Source of the DNA: Chitinophaga pinensis
GTDB taxonomy: Bacteria; Bacteroidota; Bacteroidia; Chitinophagales; Chitinophagaceae
DNA: 64,000 nucleotides
Assembly (NCBI GenBank): GCA_945862385.1
Contig: CAMAXV010000006.1
Location: forward strand, 91,386 to 155,385
Direction: 5' to 3'
Shown: positions 26,764 to 37,132 of the stretch, piece after piece
Numbering within the stretch: position 1 is the stretch's first letter
How the letters are laid out: each line of letters starts with the position of its first letter
Translations under genes and position numbers: made by a program
The notes under the pieces: generated by a model
What the model saw: the letters and a program-made list of their open reading frames with translations, nothing else
Told to the model about the DNA's origin: nothing
Database searches by the model: none

Positions 26764-28869
26764 TTAAAAATTAAATTGTATATCGATATACCCTACCCTG
26801 CCAGGAGTCCCCGGAAGGTTAAGTATATCCTTGTAATTAAGCAAATTATCGAGTCCGGCCATCAGCTTCCAGTGCTTCCTGAAGCTCAATCCGGCACTGG
26901 CATTCACGTGCAAGAAGCCTTTTGCGAACTCATCAGACCTATTTATAATGCCATTACCATCCTGGTCAAAAGTGCCCCATCTGCCACGATAGAACAGGCG
27001 GGTTGTAGCAAAGAAGCCTTTTGCAGTTTCATAAGAAAGCTTGAGGTTGGCTGAATGTTTTGACCTGAGTGGCAGACCGGCGTAATCTGAGGCTTTCATT
27101 CTGACTGAAGACCCGGATGTAAGTTCACGCTGAAAGATTTCTCCTTTGCGTATCTGTGCGAGCACATCTTTATCTGCCGTGTAGAGATACTGATAGCCTG
27201 CCTTTAATGTGAATGTCTTGGAGATTCGCTTGTCGAGATCCAACTCAACACCCTGCGTCAAGGCACTTTTCAGGTTGAAATAACTGTAAATCTGTCCCCC
27301 ATTCTTTTTAAAAGCCACGATATCAGTTACGATCATATTGGTGATGTCATTTCTAAACAGATTGGCACCAATCTGCATACCATCTTTTAACTTAAGCCTG
27401 GCACCGAGGTTTAATCCGCCTGAAATTTCGGGCCTCAAAGCTGTCAATCCACCCATCACACCGGTTACCTGGTCAATTTGTTGCAATGCAGAAAGTCGCT
27501 GCAATTCTGCTGCGGCTACTTCTGATCCAAACACAGAATAGGCTCCTGCTGCCAGATTGGTAAAGTTCAGGTACAACTGCCTGAAATCAGGAGCTTTGAA
27601 TCCCCTACCATATGAAATGTTGATTGAAATTTTTTCATCTGGCTTGAACTGTAAAGCCATTTTCGGACTCCACACAGAGGCATAGGCTTCATTTGCATCA
27701 AACCTGAAACCACCGATAGCTGTGAGTTTGCGCGTCAAACGTTCTTCATGTTGTGCGAAAAAATAAGAAATTGAATTTTTCCTTTTTGTAGCAAGGGAAT
27801 CATACCTGTTAGATGCCACAGACTCTTCAATATGACCTGCACCAAAGGTGAAAGCCGATTGCTCCCTTATCTGCCAATCGGTCTGATTTTCAACCCTTGA
27901 AAAGAGTTGATCAAACCTGTCGTTGTAAGTATTTGAAGACCCTTTGACACTAAGCAGTTGTTCAGACTCGAAACCTGTGATGTAACCCCTTAAGGTGGTT
28001 CTTACTTTATTACCCTTGTACTGGAGATAAGGTGTTATGTTGTACTCGTCATTCCGCTCAAAACCCTTTGATAAAACTGCTATACCCTGATTGGAGACTT
28101 CAATTGTATTGTCAATATAAGTTACATTTCTCCTGAATCCACTTCCAAGCTTCCAGTTCTCACTAAGCTGGTGATTCAGGCTCAACTGCTGGACTGTTTT
28201 CCAGAATGGTTCAACCGTTTTTTGCTGCTGATTCGGCTTTAAGCTATAACCAGCAGACCTGTTGTAGTTGACTGAAGCTGTTACATCAGTCTTTTTAACC
28301 CTTCTTGAAAAATTAAATGAACCGTCGATGGTATTGAAACTGCCATAACGCAAACCAAAATCCGACTTATTTACTCCGGAACCATCAGTGATAATGTTGA
28401 TGACACCTCCCATAGCCTCAGATCCATATAAACTAGAAGAGGGACCTTTTACTATTTCAATCTTACGGATATTTCTTACTGAAATTCTGGAGAGGTCAAG
28501 AACGCCACCTGTTCTTCCGATCAGTGGTTCACCATCAACAAGAATGAGGGTGTATTCTGATGAAAGCCCCTGAACCTGAACTCCTTTTCCAAAATTATCA
28601 ACAATGTTGATTCCTGTCTGCTCCGCCAGGATATCATTCAGCCGCAGGGATCCTGCCTGATAGAGGGTTTTGGTGTTAATTACCGAAACCGGAATGGCTA
28701 CATTGCCCATCAGCCTTGGCGTACGGGTTGCTGTAACCACAACATTGTCAAGAGATTGAGAGAAAAGGGAATCTTCTTTGAGCTGTCCCTTACTGTAAAT
28801 AAAAAGGACTGATGAGAATAAATATGTCAGGAATAATTTCAAATTTGGGAATTGGATTGCAAATTTCAC
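26764..28869 (-). CDS. TonB-dependent outer-membrane receptor, HmuR-like
   Basis: A 701-residue receptor. After a signal peptide (to about 30) the TonB box region VVVTATRTPRLMG is followed by a plug domain with LVDGEPLIGRTGG and IEIVKGPSSSLYGSEAMGGVINIIT. The barrel contains GFKAPDFRQLYLNFTN, close to the FRAP box of haem receptors, and LRPEISGGLNLG near the position of the NPNL box; it ends VGYIDIQFNF. It imports a ligand, probably haem, across the outer membrane with TonB-ExbBD energy. It lies in line with the HmuY-like lipoprotein (downstream) and an AraC regulator (87 bp upstream). No full TAnnTTTG box is seen in that 87-bp gap, which fits readthrough or activator control. Confidence 0.88.
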   Translation of the reverse strand: MKFAIQFPNLKLFLTYLFSSVLFIYSKGQLKEDSLFSQSLDNVVVTATRTPRLMGNVAIPVSVINTKTLYQAGSLRLNDILAEQTGINIVDNFGKGVQVQGLSSEYTLILVDGEPLIGRTGGVLDLSRISVRNIRKIEIVKGPSSSLYGSEAMGGVINIITDGSGVNKSDFGLRYGSFNTIDGSFNFSRRVKKTDVTASVNYNRSAGYSLKPNQQQKTVEPFWKTVQQLSLNHQLSENWKLGSGFRRNVTYIDNTIEVSNQGIAVLSKGFERNDEYNITPYLQYKGNKVRTTLRGYITGFESEQLLSVKGSSNTYNDRFDQLFSRVENQTDWQIREQSAFTFGAGHIEESVASNRYDSLATKRKNSISYFFAQHEERLTRKLTAIGGFRFDANEAYASVWSPKMALQFKPDEKISINISYGRGFKAPDFRQLYLNFTNLAAGAYSVFGSEVAAAELQRLSALQQIDQVTGVMGGLTALRPEISGGLNLGARLKLKDGMQIGANLFRNDITNMIVTDIVAFKKNGGQIYSYFNLKSALTQGVELDLDKRISKTFTLKAGYQYLYTADKDVLAQIRKGEIFQRELTSGSSVRMKASDYAGLPLRSKHSANLKLSYETAKGFFATTRLFYRGRWGTFDQDGNGIINRSDEFAKGFLHVNASAGLSFRKHWKLMAGLDNLLNYKDILNLPGTPGRVGYIDIQFNF

Positions 28870-28956
28870 TCCTTAAACGCAGGAACATGCCATGAAATTG
28901 TCAGCAAAAGTCAGAGAAAGCGATTATGACAAAACAATGACATGACTGAAGTCAGT

Positions 28957-29892
28957 TTATCCCCGCAGTAACTCGCAGGGTTTGAGGCCTGTATGTTTTT
29001 TAAATGCAGTCGAAAAATGGGAGATAGAAGAATAACCAAGCTGTGCGGAAACCTCTGAAACTGTCATCCCCTTTTCATAAAGCAGGTAGCGCGCATGCTC
29101 CATACGCTGGTCCTGGTAAAAATCAAAAATTGTAGTGCCAAACATCACTTTAAACCCCTTTTTCAGGTAACATTCATTGATGGCCACCTTCCTGCTGAGT
29201 TCTTTTATGGTAATCGGATCACCAATATGTTCGAGCAAAATAGCCCTTGCACGGATGATTTTTTCCCTTTCTTCCATGTAGGAAAGAAATTTACAGGCCG
29301 GAACTTCATCTTCCCGAAGGGTATTCATCGATTCAAGGCAGTAAAGCAATAATATTTGGGTCTGTGCATTGATGAAAATATTCTCCAGCTTGTCTGAATA
29401 GCTGTTATTTAAAATAGATTCCAGCGTTTGCCTTATGTTATCTGTTATCTGAAGAGGCCTTGAGAACGTATGCTGATGCCTGAAATGGAGTATGGCATCG
29501 GACTCTGCATCCATTTCCTCGCCCCGTAGAAGGTTTTTTAGGTGGATAGGTTCGAACCTGAAAGTGATCAGGTCTACCGAATCTCGCTGTTCCAGGCAGC
29601 GTGAATTCTTCTCTAGCCTGCAACTCTCGCAATTTACATGGGCCTGCTGGCAATATGCCTGACCAATGATGCAAAAACTCAGCTCAAGGAATCTGTGGAC
29701 CGGCTCACCATGATAATTGTAAAAAAGTATCGCCTGCTCATTAACCTGCAGGTAAACATCCCGCTGATGCCTGTTAATGGTGTACTGCCAGGAACCCGGT
29801 ATCCTTCTCTCTGCGGAAAAAACCATGGGTATAGAGGCAAACTGCCTCCATTCTGATCTCAACCGGGATTCATTTGGACTGTTTTCAACCAT
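28957..29892 (-). CDS. AraC-family regulator with N-terminal cysteine cluster
   Basis: A 311-residue transcription factor. The C-terminal AraC/XylS domain (about 210-311) has two helix-turn-helix units, including TIKELSRKVAINECYLKKGF and SEVSAQLGYSSISHFSTAFK. The N-terminal domain carries five cysteines in 26 residues (C74, C81, C88, C91, C99), spaced C-x6-C-x6-C-x2-C-x7-C, which could hold a metal or Fe-S cluster. The frame also opens at a TTG at 29901, but that overlaps the -7 box; the ATG at 29892 is preferred. It lies immediately upstream of the receptor and HmuY-like genes on the same strand and probably controls them. Iron or redox sensing is inference. Confidence 0.88.
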   Translation of the reverse strand: MVENSPNESRLRSEWRQFASIPMVFSAERRIPGSWQYTINRHQRDVYLQVNEQAILFYNYHGEPVHRFLELSFCIIGQAYCQQAHVNCESCRLEKNSRCLEQRDSVDLITFRFEPIHLKNLLRGEEMDAESDAILHFRHQHTFSRPLQITDNIRQTLESILNNSYSDKLENIFINAQTQILLLYCLESMNTLREDEVPACKFLSYMEEREKIIRARAILLEHIGDPITIKELSRKVAINECYLKKGFKVMFGTTIFDFYQDQRMEHARYLLYEKGMTVSEVSAQLGYSSISHFSTAFKKHTGLKPCELLRG

Positions 29893-29898
29893 CAAATG

Positions 29899-29906
29899 CA
29901 AAGATA
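29899..29906 (-). promoter_or_regulatory. Bacteroidota -7 box for the AraC gene
   Basis: The minus strand reads TATCTTTG, a full match to TAnnTTTG, only six bases before the ATG at 29892, so the mRNA may have little or no leader. Confidence 0.5.
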
Positions 29907-30030
29907 CAGCATAAAAACGGCTACCGGTTCAGGGCCGTGTCAAATGAGGGTCAGGATTTTGTGGAAATCATCTTAAAAAAGAAAACCAACCTAAAAGCGT
30001 AATTTTAGCTTCGCTTCCCCCTATTTTAAG

Positions 30031-30038
30031 TAAATTTG
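30031..30038 (+). promoter_or_regulatory. Bacteroidota -7 box for gyrB
   Basis: The plus strand reads TAAATTTG, a full match to TAnnTTTG, 39 bp before the gyrB ATG at 30078. Confidence 0.55.
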
Positions 30039-30047
30039 CAGGCTTGA

Positions 30048-32057
<2,010 letters not shown>

Positions 32058-32087
32058 TTTTCACAATCACAAATAAAAACAGACGAC

Positions 32088-32288
32088 ATGTCAAATGCAA
32101 TTACAGCTTACAATGTAAAGACTAAGGAGAAGAATGTACCCATGCTTGATGCTGTTATCAGCAAAACTGCAAAAGGTGGATACATTGCCAAGGGACATGA
32201 TGGGAAAGGCAACAAACTGACCTCTTTGTTGGGTGAAGCCAAGGCTTTGGCTGCCATTAAAGAAGGTCTTGCCAAACAAGACTGGTAG
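32088..32288 (+). CDS. Small conserved-looking protein of unknown function (66 aa)
   Basis: A 66-residue soluble protein without signal peptide, membrane helix or cysteine. It is Lys- and Ala-rich (MSNAITAYNVKTKEKNVPML to EGLAKQDW), with a Gly-rich centre KGGYIAKGHDGKGNK and a C-terminal helix. I do not recognise the family. It looks real: it starts 30 bp after gyrB, has normal amino acid composition for the neighbourhood and ends 20 bp before a strong intrinsic terminator with the correct orientation. It is probably cotranscribed with gyrB. Basic charge and position would allow a nucleic-acid-related role, but this is only a guess. Confidence 0.75.
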   Translation: MSNAITAYNVKTKEKNVPMLDAVISKTAKGGYIAKGHDGKGNKLTSLLGEAKALAAIKEGLAKQDW

Positions 32289-32308
32289 TCTTTAAAGACC
32301 CTCATATT

Positions 32309-32346
32309 AAAAAAGCTGTTGCATCATTTGTAGCAGCTTTTTTTTT
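32309..32346 (+). terminator. Intrinsic terminator after gyrB and the 66-aa gene
   Basis: A 13-bp stem with two G-T pairs (AAAAAGCTGTTGC against GTAGCAGCTTTTT), a seven-base loop and a run of nine T. The A and T runs at the two sides would also let it act on the convergent SUI1 side. Confidence 0.85.
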
Positions 32347-32380
32347 GAATAGAAGCTTCAATCCTATCACTCAATCGCTA

Positions 32381-32710
32381 TTATTTCACCTTGTACAGGT
32401 TCTTCAAAAGCCACTGTTTTATTTTTTCCCGATGGTCTCCCTGCACAATAATTTCTCCGTCTTTAGCGGAACCACCTGACCCACAAAACCCTTTTAATTG
32501 CTTCCCCAGAGACTCCATATCTTCCTGCTTTCCTATGAACCCGGTAACCAGTGTAACAGTTTTACCTGCCCTGTGTTTTGTTTCAAGGGAAACGCGAAGC
32601 TTCTGGAGTGCCGCAGGTAAAGTTTCAACAACCTCTTCCTCACCTCCAGTACTGAAAGCAGGATCAGTGCTGTATACAAATGGAGATCCGCTGTTTTTCT
32701 TTTTAGACAT
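32381..32710 (-). CDS. SUI1/YciH-family translation factor
   Basis: A 109-residue protein with the eIF1/SUI1 fold. The family pattern appears as KTVTLVTGFIG near residue 48, LGKQLKGFCGSGGSAKDGEI and the end VQGDHREKIKQWLL. Bacterial YciH proteins are thought to discriminate against wrong initiation codons or to inhibit translation under stress; the precise role is unsettled. Its start lies 6 bp after nadC stops, so it is the second gene of that operon. It converges on the gyrB unit, with the terminator hairpin between them. Confidence 0.92.
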   Translation of the reverse strand: MSKKKNSGSPFVYSTDPAFSTGGEEEVVETLPAALQKLRVSLETKHRAGKTVTLVTGFIGKQEDMESLGKQLKGFCGSGGSAKDGEIIVQGDHREKIKQWLLKNLYKVK

Positions 32711-32716
32711 TGCCTA

Positions 32717-33574
32717 TTATTTTACGGCTTTTAAACTTAAATCCAAACTAACTGCATGGTGTATGAGGGCACCTGCACTGATATAATCCACTCCTGCTTC
32801 TGCATAAGGAACAATATTCCCCAGATGCATCCCCCCGCTGGCTTCTGTTTCAAAACGTCCCGCAATCAGTGTAACAGCATCTCTAACCTCAGCAGGAGAA
32901 AAATTATCCAACATTATCCGCTGCACAATGCCTTGTCCATGTTTGCACAGTGTTTCAACATCATGTAGATTTCGGGTTTCAACCTCCAATGGGATATCCA
33001 GTTTTCTTTCAGACCTATACTTATCTGCCAATAGGATTGCCGGTAATATTCCTCCTGCAAAATCAATATGATTATCCTTTAGCATCATCATATCATATAA
33101 TCCGAACCGATGATTCCGGCCACCTCCGATCCTGACAGCCTCTTTCTCAAGTAACCTGAAATTTGGTGTTGTTTTACGTGTATCCAGTAACTGTGTTTTA
33201 TACCCATCCAGCAAAGCAACATATGCAGCTGTAAGGGTAGCAATACCACTCATCCGCTGCATGCAGTTGAGCAAAAGGCGCTCGCCCTTCAGCAGGGCGT
33301 GGATATTAGCCTCAACCCTGAAAGCCAACTCCCCTTTTTTCATTTTGTCTCCATCTTTTTTGATTGGCACAAAAACAGCATCTGCATCCAGGTGTGAAAG
33401 GATAGCAGCGGCAACTTGCATACCGGCAAGTATTCCATCTTCCTTTATCAGCAATTCCATTTGGCCCCGAACACCTTCCGGAATAACGGCAAGAGTAGAA
33501 TGGTCTCCGGAGCCAATATCCTCCTGAAGGGCCAGACTGATAAAAGCCGATAACCTACTTTCACTTATTTCCAT
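32717..33574 (-). CDS. nadC: Nicotinate-nucleotide pyrophosphorylase (carboxylating)
   Basis: NadC converts quinolinate and PRPP to nicotinate mononucleotide, the last committed step of de novo NAD synthesis. From the chosen ATG the protein is 285 residues, the usual size, and begins MEISESRLSAFISLALQED. Family motifs are LLNCMQRMSGIATLTA, LDTRKTTPNFRLLEK and GGGRNHRFGLYDMMMLKDNH. The frame continues 32 codons upstream without support and would run into the divergent gpmI gene, so that extension is rejected. SUI1 follows after 6 bp. Confidence 0.95.
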   Translation of the reverse strand: MEISESRLSAFISLALQEDIGSGDHSTLAVIPEGVRGQMELLIKEDGILAGMQVAAAILSHLDADAVFVPIKKDGDKMKKGELAFRVEANIHALLKGERLLLNCMQRMSGIATLTAAYVALLDGYKTQLLDTRKTTPNFRLLEKEAVRIGGGRNHRFGLYDMMMLKDNHIDFAGGILPAILLADKYRSERKLDIPLEVETRNLHDVETLCKHGQGIVQRIMLDNFSPAEVRDAVTLIAGRFETEASGGMHLGNIVPYAEAGVDYISAGALIHHAVSLDLSLKAVK

Positions 33575-33599
33575 CTCATGAAGATAAATTGAAATGAAG

Positions 33600-33607
33600 T
33601 AATTTTG
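33600..33607 (+). promoter_or_regulatory. Bacteroidota -7 box for gpmI
   Basis: The plus strand reads TAATTTTG, a full match to TAnnTTTG. Only four bases separate it from the ATG at 33612, so transcription may start at the A of the start codon. Confidence 0.5.
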
Positions 33608-33611
33608 GAGC

Positions 33612-35138
33612 ATGAATAAGAATAAATGTATACTGGTGATCATGGACGGATGGGGACATGGCGCAGTCAAGGAAAGCGATGCAATTCAACATGCCAAAGT
33701 ACCTTTTGTACAATCACTTTACGCCAAGTATCCAAATACAACACTCACAACTTGCGGAGAACTCGTTGGTTTACCAGAAGGACAAATGGGCAACAGCGAA
33801 GTTGGACACTTGAACCTGGGGGCAGGGAGAATCGTTTACCAGGAACTGCAGCGCATCAATGTAGCTGTTCGGACAGGCGAACTGTCAAAAAATGAAACCC
33901 TCCTTTCGGCAATTCACTATGCCAAAAGAAATAATAAAAAGCTTCACCTGATCGGACTGGTTAGTGATGGCGGGGTACATTCCCACATCAATCACTTAAA
34001 GGCACTAACCGACATTTGCCAGAAAGAGTCTATGCAACAGGTATTTATTCATGCATTTACTGATGGCAGGGATACAGATCCAAAAAGCGGACTTGGTTTT
34101 ATACAGGAGCTTGAAAACCACCTGAAAAATTCCGCAGGACAAATTGCATCAGTTACCGGAAGATACTATGCAATGGACCGGGATAAGCGCTGGGAAAGGG
34201 TTAAACTAGCCTATGATGCACTTACAAAAGGAACAGGTACTCATGCTACCAATGCTGCAGCAGCAATTGAATCTGCGTATGCTGAAAATATTACTGATGA
34301 ATTTATCAAGCCTGTTATCATCACTGCTGATAATAAACCAATAGGATTGATAGAAGAAGGTGATGCCGTTATCTGCTTTAACTTCAGAACAGACAGGTGC
34401 AGGGAAATAACAGAAGTGCTGACGCAGCAAGACTTTCCTGAATTCAACATGCACAAGCTGGCACTGGAGTACACCACTATGACGGAGTACGACAATACCT
34501 ACAAAAATGTTCATGTCATATTCAGGAATGATAACCTGACCCACACCTTGGGAGAGGTGCTGGAACAACATGGCAAAAAACAAATTCGCATTGCCGAAAC
34601 TGAAAAATACCCCCATGTCACCTTCTTTTTCAGTGGCGGAAGGGAAAAACCCTTTGAAGGTGAATGCCGGATCATGGTACCATCACCCAAGGTGGCAACA
34701 TATGACCTTCAACCCGAAATGAGTGCTCAGGAGCTAACCGAAAAAATCATTCCTGAAATTCAGGCAAAAAGTGCTGACTTTATATGTCTGAATTATGCAA
34801 ATGCCGATATGGTGGGACATACAGGTGTTTGGGAGGCAGCCATAAAGGCAGTTGAAACAGTTGACAACTGTGTTGAAAAGGTTGTTAATGCCGCATTGGA
34901 AAATGATTACACCGTTTTCCTTACGGCAGATCATGGCAATGCCGATTACCTGAAAAATGAAAATGGATCTCCAAATACTGCCCACACGCTGAATCCTGTT
35001 CCGCTTTTTATCATTGATAAAAACTGGCGTGGCCAAATTATTCCCGGTAAACTAGGAGATATTGCGCCAACCATTCTTCACTTCATGGGCATACCCATAC
35101 CGTCAGAAATGACCGGGGATCTGCTAATAAAGCCATAA
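33612..35138 (+). CDS. gpmI: 2,3-bisphosphoglycerate-independent phosphoglycerate mutase
   Basis: This Mn-dependent enzyme interconverts 3- and 2-phosphoglycerate in glycolysis. The 508-residue protein belongs to the alkaline phosphatase superfamily. It starts with the metal-binding strand CILVIMDGWGHG; the phosphoserine lies in GQMGNSEVGHLNLGAGR (about S62); GRDTDPKSG and TGRYYAMDRDKRWERVK bind substrate; and NYANADMVGHTG and TADHGNADYL supply the C-terminal metal ligands. It is divergent from nadC with a 37-bp gap. The -7 box just before the ATG suggests a leaderless mRNA. Confidence 0.97.
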   Translation: MNKNKCILVIMDGWGHGAVKESDAIQHAKVPFVQSLYAKYPNTTLTTCGELVGLPEGQMGNSEVGHLNLGAGRIVYQELQRINVAVRTGELSKNETLLSAIHYAKRNNKKLHLIGLVSDGGVHSHINHLKALTDICQKESMQQVFIHAFTDGRDTDPKSGLGFIQELENHLKNSAGQIASVTGRYYAMDRDKRWERVKLAYDALTKGTGTHATNAAAAIESAYAENITDEFIKPVIITADNKPIGLIEEGDAVICFNFRTDRCREITEVLTQQDFPEFNMHKLALEYTTMTEYDNTYKNVHVIFRNDNLTHTLGEVLEQHGKKQIRIAETEKYPHVTFFFSGGREKPFEGECRIMVPSPKVATYDLQPEMSAQELTEKIIPEIQAKSADFICLNYANADMVGHTGVWEAAIKAVETVDNCVEKVVNAALENDYTVFLTADHGNADYLKNENGSPNTAHTLNPVPLFIIDKNWRGQIIPGKLGDIAPTILHFMGIPIPSEMTGDLLIKP

Positions 35139-35233
35139 AAAAATGATTATTTAAAAGGAATAGCCAATCAAATCAGAAGCCTCAGTATCATTTCTCTTAA
35201 ATATTGCTTATTTTCAGAGAACAAATAGCTAAC

Positions 35234-35815
35234 ATGACAGAGGAACTAATTCTCCAGGGATGTCAAAAAAATGATCCGGCAGCACAACAGCTTCTGTATC
35301 AGAGATATAGCCCTAAAATGCTTTCCGTTTGTTACCGCTATGCAAAATCGCGGGAAGATGCTGAAGACATGTTACAAGAGGGATTTGTAAAGGTTTTCCT
35401 GCAAATTAATCGGTACGAGCACCGTGGCTCTCTTGAAGGCTGGATTTTACGGGTAATTGTACACACCTGCATCAACCACTTAAAAAAGTATAAAAAATTC
35501 AACGATGTTGTTGATTTGGCATATGCTTCTAATTTGGTTGTTACGGGAGATTATATCCCGGGTATCGTTCAGGCAAAGCAAATTGTTGAAAGTATCCGGG
35601 CCCTGCCAATAGGATACAGAACTGTTCTTAACCTGTACGCGATTGAAGGATATTCACACAAGGAAATAGGAGCAATGCTGGAAATCGAGGAGAGTACAAG
35701 TCGGTCGCAATACACCAGGGCTAAAAACTTGCTTGAGGAAATTCTGGGTAAAAAAGGAATCATTCAGGCAAAAGAAGAAAAACGTGTTTGGTTAAAACCA
35801 GTTAGCCAACCTTAA
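35234..35815 (+). CDS. ECF-type RNA polymerase sigma factor
   Basis: A 193-residue sigma-70 factor of the extracytoplasmic-function group. Region 2 shows LLYQRYSPKMLSVCYRYAKS and REDAEDMLQEGFVKVFLQI; region 4 shows GYRTVLNLYAIEGYSHKEIG and SRSQYTRAKNLLEEIL. The frame opens at a TTG at 35204, but the ATG at 35234 gives the family-typical MTEELILQGCQKNDPAAQQL and is chosen. The next gene, 30 bp downstream, encodes a membrane-anchored protein likely to act as its anti-sigma or output partner. The regulon is unknown; no TAnnTTTG box is seen upstream, which fits self-regulated transcription. Confidence 0.93.
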   Translation: MTEELILQGCQKNDPAAQQLLYQRYSPKMLSVCYRYAKSREDAEDMLQEGFVKVFLQINRYEHRGSLEGWILRVIVHTCINHLKKYKKFNDVVDLAYASNLVVTGDYIPGIVQAKQIVESIRALPIGYRTVLNLYAIEGYSHKEIGAMLEIEESTSRSQYTRAKNLLEEILGKKGIIQAKEEKRVWLKPVSQP

Positions 35816-35845
35816 ATTTAAATTGAATCTGAATAGCAGTATCAT

Positions 35846-37123
35846 ATGAGGTCAACAGATGATTTAGAGGATTTATTAAAAGAACGGTCAGATCAGTACC
35901 TGCTGTATCCGTCTGATGCAGTGTGGAATAATATACAGAAGGAACTTCATCCAGCCAGAATCTGGGCCTATGCGGCAGCAGTTTTTGTATTACTTTTCAT
36001 AACAGGGGTGACAATGGTTGCAAAAAAAGAATCAGCGTCAGTAGTCAAACCAAGGGCTGGTCAACTGGCCTATCAGTTTATAAAACAAGCAGAGGGAACA
36101 AATGGATTTTTGTCTAAAAAAGTTCCTGAAGATGGCGCAAATACTTCACATGAATTTCAGAAAAAAATACAGATTGAGAGACCTGATATAAAAACCTGGG
36201 CATCTGTGAAATCAAATGATAGGGTAACAGATATACAGGCGCATGTTTCAACAGAAATTAATTTACCGGATCCGTTTGTTCCTTTACAAGCAGCTCCGAA
36301 ATCAGTTCTTAAACCCAACCATGAAGAAAAGAAAAACGTGATCAGCAATGCCCTGGAGACTGTTTTTGAAACAGCAAGAAAACTCGGCAAACAAACCAGC
36401 TGGCAGGTTTATGGCGGGCCAACAGTCGGATATCGTTTTCTTTCGGGAGAGGCTTCCAGATCAAGTTACCAGTATACAGCATTTGCCCTTAGTACAAATG
36501 CTCAATTCCCCCGCAATGTAAAAGATGTTGTCAATCATCGTCCAGGTGTTGGATTTGAACTTGGAACAGCCATGTATATTCCCATTAGCAAAAGAATAAG
36601 TATCAAAGCAGGTCTTCAAGCCAACTATAATCAATATCAGATTGATGCTTATAGTTCAGTTCCTGAAATTGCCAACTATGGAATGAATAACCTGCGTACA
36701 GGTAATACACCAATCAGCACAGTTTCGTATTACAGCAATTCAGATGGATACAGGAGAGCAACACTTCGAAATGAGCACTATATGCTTTCAATGCCCATTG
36801 GCTTAGATTTCAGGGTGTTGGGCAACAATAAAATTAATTTTTCTGTAGGTTCGAGTATACAGCCAACCTATGTTTTTGCCAACTACGCTTACCTGTTATC
36901 CACAAACCTGAAAAATTATGCCAAGGCGCCTAACCTGAACAGAAGATGGAATGTTAATTCAGCTGTTGAAGCAAGCCTTAATATACAACAAGGTAAATTT
37001 AAGTGGAGTGTAGCACCTCAATTCAGGTACCAGATACTTTCCAGCTTTAAAGACAAATACCCAATCAGGGAAAACCTGACTGATCTGGGCGTAAAAGTTG
37101 GTATTATCAGGACAATACAGTAA
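35846..37123 (+). CDS. Membrane-anchored protein with C-terminal beta-barrel-like domain, sigma partner
   Basis: A 425-residue protein with three parts: a short cytosolic segment (1-36) ending in YPSDAVWNNIQKELHPARI, a pattern seen at the start of Bacteroidota anti-sigma-like proteins; one membrane helix (about 38-60, IWAYAAAVFVLLFITGVTMV); a low-complexity linker (60-185); and a C-terminal domain (about 185-425) rich in beta strands of the outer-membrane barrel type (GPTVGYRFLSG, PGVGFELGTAMYIPI). It probably spans the inner membrane with its N-terminus contacting the ECF sigma factor encoded upstream. How a barrel-like domain is placed by an inner-membrane anchor is unclear. uvrC begins 9 bp downstream. 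Confidence 0.75.
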   Translation: MRSTDDLEDLLKERSDQYLLYPSDAVWNNIQKELHPARIWAYAAAVFVLLFITGVTMVAKKESASVVKPRAGQLAYQFIKQAEGTNGFLSKKVPEDGANTSHEFQKKIQIERPDIKTWASVKSNDRVTDIQAHVSTEINLPDPFVPLQAAPKSVLKPNHEEKKNVISNALETVFETARKLGKQTSWQVYGGPTVGYRFLSGEASRSSYQYTAFALSTNAQFPRNVKDVVNHRPGVGFELGTAMYIPISKRISIKAGLQANYNQYQIDAYSSVPEIANYGMNNLRTGNTPISTVSYYSNSDGYRRATLRNEHYMLSMPIGLDFRVLGNNKINFSVGSSIQPTYVFANYAYLLSTNLKNYAKAPNLNRRWNVNSAVEASLNIQQGKFKWSVAPQFRYQILSSFKDKYPIRENLTDLGVKVGIIRTIQ

Positions 37124-37132
37124 AAATTATAA

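Noticed and set aside
28943..28954. Short dyad TGACTGAAGTCA before the TonB receptor as an AraC operator
   Set aside because: Too short and lying against the end of the AraC gene; a single copy is not enough to claim an operator.
33575..33670. 32-codon N-terminal extension of nadC
   Set aside because: It would overlap the start of divergent gpmI and has no similarity to NadC; the ATG at 33574 gives the usual length.
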